Below are positions 1 to 7,933 of a DNA stretch of 14,785 nt, piece by piece. The stretch covers positions 1 to 14,785 of the forward strand of contig CAVJRQ010000066.1 of the NCBI GenBank assembly GCA_963652075.1. The letters run 5' to 3'. Within the stretch, counting starts at the first letter, position 1. Each line of letters begins with the position of its first letter. The stretch comes from Phocaeicola_A sp963652075. GTDB taxonomy: Bacteria > Bacteroidota > Bacteroidia > Bacteroidales > Bacteroidaceae. A model generated the notes under the pieces. The model was not told where the DNA came from. It worked only from the letters and a program-made list of their open reading frames with translations, and searched no databases. Both the position numbers and the translations under genes were made by a program.

Positions 1-30
1 GCAAGTGGGAGAGTAGGTCGCCGCCGTTTT
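1..30 (+). rRNA. 5S ribosomal RNA, 3' end only
   Basis: The first bases, with GTGGGAGAGTAGGTCGCCGCC at about 6-26, match the conserved 3' part of bacterial 5S rRNA (helix V/IV strand and the terminal strand of helix I). The rest of the gene lies upstream of the window. A strong terminator follows at once, which fits the end of an rRNA operon. The exact mature 3' end is approximate. Confidence 0.8.
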
Positions 31-42
31 AGTGAAGGGAAC

Positions 43-79
43 GCCCCGAAGGCCATGAGCCTCCGGGGCTTCTTCATTT
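43..79 (+). terminator. Rho-independent terminator of the rRNA operon
   Basis: GCCCCGAAGG (43-52) pairs with CCTCCGGGGC (60-69) across a 7-base loop, with one A-C mismatch. A pyrimidine/T-rich tail (TTCTTCATTT) follows. It lies just after the 5S rRNA 3' end, so it most likely ends the rRNA transcript. Confidence 0.85.
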
Positions 80-265
80 CATGCGGTCACTGTATGGCGC
101 GACCCGTCAACCAACTTCCACGGCTTCTCCGTTTCCTGTACTCTTATAGCGACCAGTCGGCTATACATTAGCATTTTGATTATAAACGTTTAGCCTAAAT
201 GACATCTTTTGGTTGCTTTTCTTGAGAATAGTTTACGGAATGCACGCTTATGTTAAAATAGTTAT

Positions 266-273
266 TATCTTTG
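266..273 (+). promoter_or_regulatory. Putative Bacteroidetes -7 promoter element for the lipoprotein gene
   Basis: TATCTTTG is an exact match to the Bacteroidetes -7 consensus TAnnTTTG. A good -33 TTTG element is not evident about 19 bases upstream. A start near 278-281 would leave an untranslated leader of about 65 bases before the ATG at 345. The rest of the 80-344 interval shows no supportable gene, RNA or repeat. Assigned by motif only. Confidence 0.5.
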
Positions 274-344
274 CATGAAGCAATATGTGTGTATATTACG
301 CCCATACTGCTTTTTTTATTTATCAACATTAATATTTCAATAAC

Positions 345-2558
345 ATGCAAAACATTACCAAATTTACCATGCAGGCCATGCTGCTTAGTGTGTGTTTAAC
401 AGGGTGTCAACAACGGACATTCGTAATGGATGAGAGTGAAACAGATGATGTAAGAATCCCGGTCGTGTTCTCCGGAACCATACAGACCCGTCTGGCGGAC
501 AATGAGTGGGAGGCGGATGACAAAATCGGTATTTTCATGTTCAAGACCAGACAGGATGAGGTGGCTGACGCGGTCATCGACAATTCCAACAATAGGAAGT
601 ATTCCTATTCCGCTGAGAACAATTTTACCCCTTGCACAAAGAACGACGCGTTGTACTATCCTCAGGAAGGCGACGTGGATTTTGTATCCTATTATCCATA
701 CAGTGCAGTGGAGGAGTGTCAATTGAAGCTGGATGTCTCCGTGCAGGAAGACCCCGTGTCCATCGACTTGCTCTATAGTAATAACCTCACTAATATTGAG
801 AAAGGGAAAACTCAACATACATTGCAGTTTACACATCGCCTGTCAAAGGTCGTGTTCAACATATCGGCGGGTACGGACTTTGATTCTGACGACTTGTCCG
901 GTCTGAAACTCTCCGTGGAAGACATTGCGGCTTCCGCTACACTCAACGTGTTTACCAATGAATTGACGTTGGCTACAGGTGCCAACAACAAGGCCATTAC
1001 GGCAAAGACGAATGAGGCGGGTACGCTTTCCGAAGCCATACTGTTGCCGCAAACGTGTGCGGGGAAGAAGGTAAAGGTTGTATTGGCGAATCGGCGGACC
1101 TATACCTTTATTATAGGTAGTACGGTAACGTCATCAACAAATGGTGGTGACACACAATCAACTACAAACGATGCGAGCTGGGAGGCTACCTACAAGTATA
1201 CCTATAATATAGTGTTGAATCGCGACTATTATTCCGTGGAAAGTATTTCGGCATCGATTTCCAAATGGACGGATAAGGCTGCTGAAGACCTTTCCCAGTC
1301 CGGTAGCAGTACCCTCGACGCTTCCATTTGGGACGGCACTACCTCTAACATCGATTGGTACAGTGCTTCGGAGAACAGTTTTGATATTTCCACCGCGGAA
1401 CAGTTCGCCGGCTTCTCTGAGTTGGTGAACAGTGGCACCTCCTTTGAAGGAAAGACGGTGAACTTGCTTTCGGATGTCGATTTGAACGGTAATGAGTGGA
1501 TTCCAATCGGTTATAATAAGGCGGTGACCTTCAAGGGTACGTTCAATGGAGGCAACCATACGGTGAATGGCATTTCACCTGTGATACAGACCGAAAGTCA
1601 GGCGGTTGGACTGTTCGGAGACAATAGCGGAGTAATCAAGGATGTTATCGTGAGCGGTACGGTAACTTATAGCGGTGACGATGTGGCGACTGTCTGCCTG
1701 GGTGGCGTGGTCGGCGTCAACCGGGGGGGGACGATAGAAGGATGCCGCAACTACGCATCGGTATCCGGAGTGAATGAGAAGACGGGAGATAAGATAGACA
1801 TTTACCTTGGTGGTATTGCAGGATATCATACCGGTTCGGGCACCATTGAAGATTGTCAGAACCAAGGTGTGATAGAAGGAGAGAATGTGAAGTCCGAGTC
1901 CTCTACAGTGGCGATAGGCGGCATTGTCGGATGGGCTGAAGCTGGCGTTGAGAATTGCGAGAACGACCAAAGCGTGCGGTGTAAAGGACTGAAATCATAT
2001 GCAGGAGGTATTATTGGCTGTTTCAAGGCCGCAAGTACTATATCGAACTGTTACAACTACGGTAGTGTGACGATAGAGGATGCCGTTTCTATCTCGATAG
2101 CTGGCGGTATTGTTGGTTACATGCATATTGCTACGGGATGTGTGAGTGGCTCATACAACTACGCGGAAGTAACCGCCAATATCGCCAATGCGACGGAATA
2201 CGCCAAAGCGGGTGGCATTGTCGGTCACAGTTATGGTTGCCAGATAACTTCCAACACAAACAACGGCGCGGTCACGGCTACGAACAGTGAAACGGCTGGA
2301 TGTTCAGCAGCCGGAGGTGTTGTGGGGTATAACCTCAAAGGGGGAGCTATCCACTCGTGTACGAACGGAACCAACGGAAGCGCACAGAGCGGAGGCGTAT
2401 ACGGTTGTATTGCAGGATTTAACAGCACGGCAGAGAATGAGGTCGGTTATGTTTACAGTTGTTGTACGAACAAGGGAACGCCCCTCAAGTGGATTGGCAG
2501 TGCTACGGAAAACGGATCGCTTGCGGGAGTGACAGATTCGGAACATGCCGACGAATGA
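345..2558 (+). CDS. Fimbrillin-family lipoprotein with C-terminal GLUG-repeat domain
   Basis: A 737-residue predicted surface lipoprotein. Residues 1-21 form a short signal peptide with lipobox LTGC; Cys21 would be the lipidated residue. Residues about 35-310 have the look of the Bacteroidetes Mfa-like/fimbrillin fold: the stretch FSGTIQTRL near 42-50, WEADDKIGIFMF at 55-66, QFTHRLSKVVF at 161-171 and ISKWTD at 305-310. Residues about 325-737 change character. A lead-in (FDISTAEQFAGF, 346-357; FKGTFNGGNHTVNGI, 396-410) is followed by about nine repeats built around GGIVG-like cores, typical of GLUG-motif beta-helices. Such proteins are generally outer-membrane anchored and act in fimbriae or adhesion; that role is inference here. 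ATG 345 gives the complete signal peptide; Met9 (369) would shorten it too far. The gene is monocistronic, between two terminators. A G8 run lies at codons 460-462. The exact ligand is unknown. Confidence 0.85.
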   Translation: MQNITKFTMQAMLLSVCLTGCQQRTFVMDESETDDVRIPVVFSGTIQTRLADNEWEADDKIGIFMFKTRQDEVADAVIDNSNNRKYSYSAENNFTPCTKNDALYYPQEGDVDFVSYYPYSAVEECQLKLDVSVQEDPVSIDLLYSNNLTNIEKGKTQHTLQFTHRLSKVVFNISAGTDFDSDDLSGLKLSVEDIAASATLNVFTNELTLATGANNKAITAKTNEAGTLSEAILLPQTCAGKKVKVVLANRRTYTFIIGSTVTSSTNGGDTQSTTNDASWEATYKYTYNIVLNRDYYSVESISASISKWTDKAAEDLSQSGSSTLDASIWDGTTSNIDWYSASENSFDISTAEQFAGFSELVNSGTSFEGKTVNLLSDVDLNGNEWIPIGYNKAVTFKGTFNGGNHTVNGISPVIQTESQAVGLFGDNSGVIKDVIVSGTVTYSGDDVATVCLGGVVGVNRGGTIEGCRNYASVSGVNEKTGDKIDIYLGGIAGYHTGSGTIEDCQNQGVIEGENVKSESSTVAIGGIVGWAEAGVENCENDQSVRCKGLKSYAGGIIGCFKAASTISNCYNYGSVTIEDAVSISIAGGIVGYMHIATGCVSGSYNYAEVTANIANATEYAKAGGIVGHSYGCQITSNTNNGAVTATNSETAGCSAAGGVVGYNLKGGAIHSCTNGTNGSAQSGGVYGCIAGFNSTAENEVGYVYSCCTNKGTPLKWIGSATENGSLAGVTDSEHADE
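1605..2423 (+). repeat. GLUG-type protein repeats (about nine copies) in the lipoprotein
   Basis: Repeat cores begin at residues 421 (VGLFG), 452 (LGGVVG), 488 (LGGIAG), 524 (IGGIVG), 553 (AGGIIG), 587 (AGGIVG), 622 (AGGIVG), 656 (AGGVVG) and a weaker one near 688 (GCIAGF). Spacing is 29-36 residues. Each core is followed by a turn with Cys-x-Asn (for example EGCRNYASVSG, SNCYNYGSV), as in stacked beta-helix coils. The DNA of the copies has diverged, so this is a protein-level repeat rather than a DNA tandem array. Confidence 0.8.
1723..1730 (+). repeat. G8 homopolymer inside the coding frame (possible slippage site)
   Basis: Eight consecutive G occupy codons 460-462 (Arg-Gly-Gly) of the lipoprotein gene. 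In the present 8-G state the frame is open. By direct translation, seven G gives a TAG at 1735-1737 within two codons of the tract, and nine G gives a TGA at 1775-1777 after 16 codons. Either change removes all later GLUG repeats. Whether the tract really varies is inference. Confidence 0.55.
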
Positions 2559-2630
2559 AACCGGACGATGCCGGGTCGCATCGGTCTCCGTAAGGCGTAG
2601 GATGTAACATCCTTGTAAATTAGTTGGTAG

Positions 2631-2670
2631 AATTGGGCAAAAAGTGACTTTTTGCCCAATTTTTTTTCTT
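2631..2670 (+). terminator. Terminator between the lipoprotein gene and the ATPase operon
   Basis: AATTGGGCAAAAAG (2631-2644) is perfectly complementary to CTTTTTGCCCAATT (2648-2661) across a 3-base loop and runs into a T tract (2660-2667, then CTT). It should end the lipoprotein transcript and insulate the ATPase promoter downstream. A small hairpin (GGATG-TAA-CATCC, 2600-2612) precedes it and has no clear role. Confidence 0.9.
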
Positions 2671-2675
2671 CATTG

Positions 2676-2706
2676 TTAGGCGAGATTAAACTAATTCGTA
2701 ACTTTG
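2676..2706 (+). promoter_or_regulatory. Putative promoter of the V-ATPase operon
   Basis: TAACTTTG at 2699-2706 matches the Bacteroidetes -7 consensus TAnnTTTG. A weak -33-like TTAG at 2676-2679 lies 19 bases upstream. Transcription would begin near 2712, about 30 bases before the ATG of the first ATPase gene, just after the upstream terminator. Assigned by motif and position. Confidence 0.65.
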
Positions 2707-2743
2707 GGCGAAAAACATAACATAACTATTGATTCGACTCATT

Positions 2744-3334
2744 ATGGATAGTAAAATTCAGGAACTCACCGATAAGATTTATCGTGAGGGAGTAGAGAAA
2801 GGTAATGAAGAAGCGCGTCAGCTGGTGGATCAGGCCAAAGAAGAGGCCGCACGCATCGTCGCTGACGCGAAGAAAGAGGCTGATGCCATTGTCGTTGCCG
2901 CTCAGAAGAGTTCGAGAGAGCTTGAAGAACACACCAAATCGGAATTGAAACTGTTTGCCAACCAAGCAGTGAACGCCTTGAAGACCGAAACCGCCAATCT
3001 GATTACCGACAAGATTGTAACCGAAAGCGTGGGTACGTTTACCAACGACAACGAAGCCGTTGGTGCCTTTCTGGTGGCTCTGGCAGAGAAATGGTCTGCC
3101 ACGGAACCCATCGTCATCTCTACCAAAGAGGCAGAGCCGCTGAGAAAATACTTCGTCGCCAAGGCCAAACAACTGTTGGACAAAGGCGTAACCATCCAGC
3201 AGGTGAACGGCCAGAAGGCCTTGTTTACCATCTCTCCCGCCGATGGCGCATACAAGATAGATTTTGGCGAAGAAGAATTTGAAAACTATTTTAAGTCATT
3301 CTTGCGCCCTCAATTAGTGGAAATCCTCTTTTAA
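2744..3334 (+). CDS. ntpE: V-type ATPase subunit E (peripheral stalk)
   Basis: This 196-residue protein is the likely peripheral-stalk subunit E, which ties the catalytic head to the membrane stator. Residues about 1-75 form a charged, Ala/Glu/Lys-rich helix (EEARQLVDQAKEEAARIVAD, 22-41) suited to a coiled coil. Residues about 85-196 form a mixed domain ending FLRPQLVEILF, which resembles the C-terminal head-binding domain of E subunits. ATG 2744 is chosen over an in-frame TTG at 2729, because the TTG adds only five residues and ATG is the normal start. It opens the operon, 10 bases before the DUF2764 gene. No subunit G gene is present to pair with it. The assignment rests on coiled-coil character, size and operon position more than on strong motifs. 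Confidence 0.85.
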   Translation: MDSKIQELTDKIYREGVEKGNEEARQLVDQAKEEAARIVADAKKEADAIVVAAQKSSRELEEHTKSELKLFANQAVNALKTETANLITDKIVTESVGTFTNDNEAVGAFLVALAEKWSATEPIVISTKEAEPLRKYFVAKAKQLLDKGVTIQQVNGQKALFTISPADGAYKIDFGEEEFENYFKSFLRPQLVEILF

Positions 3335-3344
3335 ACCGGTTCTT

Positions 3345-4196
3345 ATGAGTAACTATTACTGTTTAGTGACAGGTCTGCCCGAGGTTTCGTTGGACGACGG
3401 CAAGCTGAGTTGCTCTGTTTTGGATTTCAAGGAGACGATATATCCTTATCTGGCCAAAGAAGACCGACGGACGGTGGACTTGTTCTACCTGCAGTATGAC
3501 AACCGTTGCCTGCTTGCTTTGCTGCGCGACAAGGATGCCGTTGTCGACAACAGCTACGGGGTGTACACGCCCGATGAACTGCTGTCGATAATCACTGCCG
3601 TGAAGGAGAATGACGCAAGGAACAAGAAATACCCCGCGTACCTCTATGATTTCGTGGAGCGTTATCTGAAGGACAAAGAGGCCGGCGAAGCCTGTGAGGC
3701 TTTGGCGGAAGACGTGCTCTCTTCCTACTATTATCAGTACGCCATGCGGTGCGGCAATGCGTTCGTGGCCCGGTGGTACGAGTTCAACCTCAACCTGAAC
3801 AATCTGCTGGTGGCTATCACGGCCCGTAAGTACAAACTCGACGTGGCTGCGAACGTGGTGGGCGACACCGAGGTGTGCGAAGCCTTGCGGACATCCACCG
3901 CGCGCGACTTCGGGCTCTCCGCGGTGCTGGACTACTACGATGCCGTGTCGCGGCTGTCGGAAGTCTCCGACCTGTTGGAGCGCGAGCGGAAGGTGGACCA
4001 ACTGAAATGGAACTGGATGGAAGACGCAACATTCTTCCACTACTTCTCCATCGAACGGGTCTTCGTTTTCCTGTTGAAGCTGTCGCTGACGGAGCGCTGG
4101 GCGGGTCTCGACAAGCAGAAAGGGTACGACGCGTTCCGGTTCATCATCGCCTCGTTGAAAGATGAAGTGAGTATACCCGAGGAATTTAGAAAATAA
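3345..4196 (+). CDS. DUF2764-type protein, uncharacterised V-ATPase operon subunit ('X')
   Basis: A 283-residue soluble protein with no signal peptide or membrane segment, rich in aromatic and Leu residues and probably all-helical. Its second position in an E-X-A-B-D-I-K operon matches, from recalled knowledge, the unnamed gene in the V-ATPase operons of Chlamydia and spirochaetes, annotated as DUF2764. No biochemical role is established. The stretch FNLNLNNLLVAITARKYKLD (147-166) and the C-terminal YFSIERVFVFLLKLSL (233-248), followed by the aligned-looking ERW...LD..G...F..II, recall the pattern of the C/d (AC39) rotor-coupling subunits. I infer it may be a very divergent C/d subunit; this is not proven. 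It lies 10 bases after E and 14 before A, so it is almost surely co-translated with the complex. Confidence 0.8.
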   Translation: MSNYYCLVTGLPEVSLDDGKLSCSVLDFKETIYPYLAKEDRRTVDLFYLQYDNRCLLALLRDKDAVVDNSYGVYTPDELLSIITAVKENDARNKKYPAYLYDFVERYLKDKEAGEACEALAEDVLSSYYYQYAMRCGNAFVARWYEFNLNLNNLLVAITARKYKLDVAANVVGDTEVCEALRTSTARDFGLSAVLDYYDAVSRLSEVSDLLERERKVDQLKWNWMEDATFFHYFSIERVFVFLLKLSLTERWAGLDKQKGYDAFRFIIASLKDEVSIPEEFRK

Positions 4197-4210
4197 TAAA
4201 TTGACACAAT

Positions 4211-5971
4211 ATGATAACAAAAGGTACTGTTAGTGGCGTGATAGCCAATATGGTGACCATCGTGGTAGATGGCCCTGTGTCGCAGAACGAAATCTGTTAC
4301 ATCGCTACAGGGGGCGACCGTCTGATGGCCGAGGTCATCAAAGTGATAGGCAGTCAAGCCTATGTGCAGGTCTTCGAAAGTACGCGTGGACTGAAGGTAG
4401 GAGCGGAGGCCGAGTTTACGGGCCATATGCTGGAAGTGACCCTCGGACCGGGTATGCTCTCGAAGAACTACGACGGATTGCAGAACGATTTGGACAAGAT
4501 GACGGGCGTGTTCCTGAAGCGCGGCGAATACACCTATCCACTCGATAAAGAAAGAAAATGGCACTTCAAACCTTTGGTGAAGGCGGGCGACAGCGTGAAA
4601 GCATCGGCCTGGCTGGGTGAGGTGCTTGAGAATAACCAACCGCTGAAAATCATGGCTCCTTTCCTGCTGAAAGGGACGTGTACGGTGAAGTCCATAGCGG
4701 CGGAAGGCGACTATGTGATAGAAGACACCATCGCCGTGCTGACGGATGCCGACGGCAAGGAGATTCCGGTGAATATGATACAGAAGTGGCCCGTGAAGAA
4801 AGCCATGACCAACTATCAGGAGAAGCCGAGACCTTTCAAACTGTTGGAGACAGGCGTGCGCGCCATTGATACGGTGAACCCCATTGTGGAGGGTGGTACG
4901 GGATTCATCCCCGGACCGTTCGGAACGGGAAAGACCGTGCTCCAGCATGCCATTTCCAAACAGGCGGAAGCGGACATCGTAATCATAGCGGCTTGTGGAG
5001 AACGTGCCAATGAGGTGGTGGAAATCTTCACGGAGTTCCCCGAGCTGGTAGACCCGCACACCGGACGCAAGCTGATGGAACGAACCATCATCATCGCCAA
5101 CACCTCCAACATGCCTGTGGCTGCCCGTGAGGCTTCCGTCTATACGGCCATGACCATGGCGGAATACTACCGCTCCATGGGGTTGAGAGTGTTGCTGATG
5201 GCCGATTCCACCTCCCGTTGGGCTCAGGCTCTGCGTGAGATGTCCAACCGTATGGAGGAGTTGCCCGGACCGGACGCGTTCCCGATGGATATCTCCGCCA
5301 TCATCTCCAACTTCTACGGGCGTGCCGGTTACGTGCGCCTCTACAATGGAGCGTTCGGCTCCATCACCTTCATCGGAACCGTGTCGCCTGCGGGTGGTAA
5401 CCTGAAGGAGCCCGTAACCGAGAACACCAAGAAGGTGGCCCGCTGTTTCTACGCCTTGGAGCAGGAACGTGCCGACAAGAAACGTTACCCTGCCGTCAAC
5501 CCCATCGACTCTTACTCCAAATACTTAGAGTATCCCGAGTTTGAGGAGTACATCTCCAACCGCATCAACGACCAGTGGCTCGCCAAGGTGAACGAGATAA
5601 AGACCAGGCTGCTGCGCGGAAAGGAGATTTCCGAACAGATTAACATTCTGGGCGATGACGGCGTGCCCGTTGACTACCACGTCATCTTCTGGAAATCCGA
5701 ACTCATAGACTTCGTTGTCCTGCAGCAGGACGCTTTCGACGAGATAGACGCCGTCACCCCGATGGAGCGTCAGGAGGAGATTCTCGACATGGTGATAGAC
5801 ATCTGCCATACGGAGTTTACCTTCGACAACTTCCTGGACGTGATGGACTACTTCAAGAAGATGATCAACATCTGCAAACAGATGAACTACTCCGCCTACA
5901 AGTCGGACAAGTACAACGGCTTCAGGAAACAGTTGGAAGAGCTGGTGGCGGAAAGAAAGGTGCAGAACTAA
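4211..5971 (+). CDS. ntpA: V-type ATPase catalytic subunit A
   Basis: This 586-residue protein carries the nucleotide-hydrolysing site of the V1 head. It shows an N-terminal beta-barrel (about 1-70), the V-type insertion or bulge domain (about 110-190), the P-loop GPFGTGKT (235-242, with Lys241 and Thr242), the GER motif at 263-265 with the catalytic Glu264, and DSTSRWAQALREMSNRMEE starting at 332, followed by a C-terminal helical domain. Length fits the family (about 580-600). The motif after GER reads GERANE where many homologues have GERGNE, a mild change. ATG 4211 is preceded by an A/T-rich leader without a strong Shine-Dalgarno, as is usual in Bacteroidetes. It lies 15 bases before subunit B, its partner in the A3B3 ring. 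Working with B, it makes or uses ATP coupled to ion flow. Confidence 0.97.
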   Translation: MITKGTVSGVIANMVTIVVDGPVSQNEICYIATGGDRLMAEVIKVIGSQAYVQVFESTRGLKVGAEAEFTGHMLEVTLGPGMLSKNYDGLQNDLDKMTGVFLKRGEYTYPLDKERKWHFKPLVKAGDSVKASAWLGEVLENNQPLKIMAPFLLKGTCTVKSIAAEGDYVIEDTIAVLTDADGKEIPVNMIQKWPVKKAMTNYQEKPRPFKLLETGVRAIDTVNPIVEGGTGFIPGPFGTGKTVLQHAISKQAEADIVIIAACGERANEVVEIFTEFPELVDPHTGRKLMERTIIIANTSNMPVAAREASVYTAMTMAEYYRSMGLRVLLMADSTSRWAQALREMSNRMEELPGPDAFPMDISAIISNFYGRAGYVRLYNGAFGSITFIGTVSPAGGNLKEPVTENTKKVARCFYALEQERADKKRYPAVNPIDSYSKYLEYPEFEEYISNRINDQWLAKVNEIKTRLLRGKEISEQINILGDDGVPVDYHVIFWKSELIDFVVLQQDAFDEIDAVTPMERQEEILDMVIDICHTEFTFDNFLDVMDYFKKMINICKQMNYSAYKSDKYNGFRKQLEELVAERKVQN

Positions 5972-5986
5972 TTAGAGTATAGAGAT

Positions 5987-7312
5987 ATGGCAACAAAAGC
6001 ATTTCAAAAGATATATACGAAGATAAGTCAGATAACCAAGGCTACCTGTTCGCTGAAGGCGACGGGCGTAGGTTATGACGAACTGGCCACCGTCAACGGA
6101 AAGTTGGCCCAGGTGGTGAAGATTGCCGGCGATGACGTCACGCTGCAAATCTTTGAAGGGACCGAAGGCATTCCTACCGATGCCGAAGTCGTCTTCTTGG
6201 GCAAGGCTCCTTCCATCAAGGTGAGTGACCAGTTGGCCGGACGTTTCTTCAATGCCTTTGGCGACCCTATTGACGGAGGTCCCGAGGTGGAAGGAACGGA
6301 AGTGGAGATTGGCGGCCCGTCGGTGAACCCGGTTCGCCGTAAACAACCGTCGGAACTGATTGCCACGGGTATTGCGGGCATTGACCTGAACAACACCTTG
6401 GTGTCGGGACAGAAGATTCCCTTCTTTGCCGACCCTGACCAGCCTTTCAACCAAGTGATGGCCAATGTGGCTTTGCGCGCGCAGACCGACAAGATTATTC
6501 TGGGCGGTATGGGTATGACCAACGACGACTACCTCTACTTCAAGAACGTGTTCTCCAACGCAGGTGCGCTCAACCGCATCGTCTGCTTCATGAACACCAC
6601 CGAAGACCCTCCCGTGGAGCGACTCCTCATCCCCGACATGGCGTTGACCTCCGCCGAATATTTCGCGGTGGAGAAGAACGAGCGCGTGTTGGTGCTGCTG
6701 ACCGACATGACCTCCTACGCCGACGCGTTGGCCATTGTGTCGAACCGTATGGACCAAATCCCTTCGAAGGACTCCATGCCGGGTTCACTCTATTCCGACT
6801 TGGCGAAGATTTACGAGAAAGCCGTGCAGTTCCCTTCTGGAGGATCCATCACCATCATTGCCGTCACCACACTCTCGGGAGGCGACATTACTCACGCTGT
6901 GCCCGACAACACGGGTTACATCACTGAGGGTCAGCTCTTCCTGCGTCGCGACAGCGACATCGGTAAGGTCATTGTAGACCCGTTCCGTTCGCTCTCTCGT
7001 CTGAAACAGCTGGTTAGCGGCAAGAAGACCCGTAAGGACCACCCGCAGGTGATGAACGCCGCCGTGCGTCTGTATGCCGATGCCGCCAACGCCAAGACCA
7101 AGATGGAAAACGGTTTCGACCTGACCGACTACGATGAGCGTACGCTGGCCTTTGCCAAAGACTACGCCAACCAGCTGCTGGCTATTGACGTCAACCTCAA
7201 CACCACGGAGATGCTCGATGTGGCATGGTCGCTCTTCGGCAAATACTTCCGTCCCGAGGAGGTCAACATCAAGAAGGAACTGGTGGACGAGTTCTGGGTG
7301 AACAAACAGTAA
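5987..7312 (+). CDS. ntpB: V-type ATPase non-catalytic subunit B
   Basis: A 441-residue protein that alternates with A in the V1 head. It is homologous to A but its P-loop has degenerated: where A has a GxxxxGKT loop, B has FFADPDQPFNQ at about 146-156, with no Lys-Thr, so it should not hydrolyse ATP. It keeps the SLSRL motif (Arg338), the arginine finger that reaches into the neighbouring A site. TDMTSYADALAIVSNRMDQI is the conserved segment of B subunits. The C-terminal region (about 360-441) is helical. The protein is somewhat shorter than the typical 455-465 residues. It lies between A and D with 15-base gaps on both sides. Confidence 0.96.
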   Translation: MATKAFQKIYTKISQITKATCSLKATGVGYDELATVNGKLAQVVKIAGDDVTLQIFEGTEGIPTDAEVVFLGKAPSIKVSDQLAGRFFNAFGDPIDGGPEVEGTEVEIGGPSVNPVRRKQPSELIATGIAGIDLNNTLVSGQKIPFFADPDQPFNQVMANVALRAQTDKIILGGMGMTNDDYLYFKNVFSNAGALNRIVCFMNTTEDPPVERLLIPDMALTSAEYFAVEKNERVLVLLTDMTSYADALAIVSNRMDQIPSKDSMPGSLYSDLAKIYEKAVQFPSGGSITIIAVTTLSGGDITHAVPDNTGYITEGQLFLRRDSDIGKVIVDPFRSLSRLKQLVSGKKTRKDHPQVMNAAVRLYADAANAKTKMENGFDLTDYDERTLAFAKDYANQLLAIDVNLNTTEMLDVAWSLFGKYFRPEEVNIKKELVDEFWVNKQ

Positions 7313-7327
7313 AAAAACGGATAAGAG

Positions 7328-7933
7328 ATGGCTATCAAATTTCAATATAACAAGACCTCGCTTCAGCAGCTCGAAAAGCAACTGAAAGTGCGCGTGCGTA
7401 CGCTCCCCATCATCAAGAACAAGGAGAGTGCCCTGCGCATGGAAGTGAAGAAATGCAAGGCTGAGGAGGCGGAGTTGGAGAAAAGGCTTGAACAACAGAT
7501 TCAGGCATACGAAGCCATGTTCGCTCTGTGGAATGAATTTGACGCGTCTTTAATCAGTGTGAAAGACGTACACTTGAACGTGAAGAAGATTGCCGGAGTG
7601 CGGATTCCGGTGCTGGACAACGTGGAACTGGGCATCCGCCCGTTCAGTATGTTCAACAGTCCCAAGTGGTACTACGACGGGATTGAACTGCTGAGGGGAT
7701 TGGCCCAAACCGCCATTGAGCGTGAGTTCGCAGGGGCGAAACTGAACCTGCTGGAGTATGCGCGCAAGAAGACCACCCAAAAGGTGAACCTCTTCGAGAA
7801 GGTGCAGATACCCGGCTATCAGGACGCTGTGCGGAAGATTAAACGCTTCATGGAGGACGAGGAAAACCTCTCCAAGTCGTCACAGAAAATCTTGAAATCC
7901 ATTCAGGAGCGAAGAAAGGAGGCCGAAGCATGA
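7328..7933 (+). CDS. ntpD: V-type ATPase subunit D (central rotor shaft)
   Basis: A 201-residue protein whose long helices run from about 8 to 70 (NKTSLQQLEKQLKVRVRTL onward) and from about 145 to 201, with a small central part. This is the layout of D/gamma-like shafts that turn inside the A3B3 ring. The motif KVNLFEKVQIP (152-162) corresponds to the conserved RRVNALE...IP segment of D subunits. In other V-ATPases D is held by subunit F, and no F gene is seen here. The last codons overlap the start of subunit I by four bases (ATGA at 7930-7933), which implies translational coupling. The gene lies 15 bases after B. Confidence 0.93.
   Translation: MAIKFQYNKTSLQQLEKQLKVRVRTLPIIKNKESALRMEVKKCKAEEAELEKRLEQQIQAYEAMFALWNEFDASLISVKDVHLNVKKIAGVRIPVLDNVELGIRPFSMFNSPKWYYDGIELLRGLAQTAIEREFAGAKLNLLEYARKKTTQKVNLFEKVQIPGYQDAVRKIKRFMEDEENLSKSSQKILKSIQERRKEAEA

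Noticed and set aside
275..343. Small ORF of 22 codons ending one base before the lipoprotein ATG
   Set aside because: It starts within two bases of the -7 element, so it would lie at or upstream of the likely transcription start. It has no ribosome site and is probably chance. A 15-codon ORF at 285-332 in another frame is equally unsupported.
2729..2743. TTG start extending subunit E by five residues
   Set aside because: The ATG at 2744 gives a normal N-terminus for the family, and TTG starts are rare next to an available ATG.
4040..5059. Minus-strand ORF of 339 codons across the DUF2764/subunit A junction
   Set aside because: It spans two well-supported + strand genes and the gap between them, has no recognisable motif, and has unusual His/Arg-rich composition.
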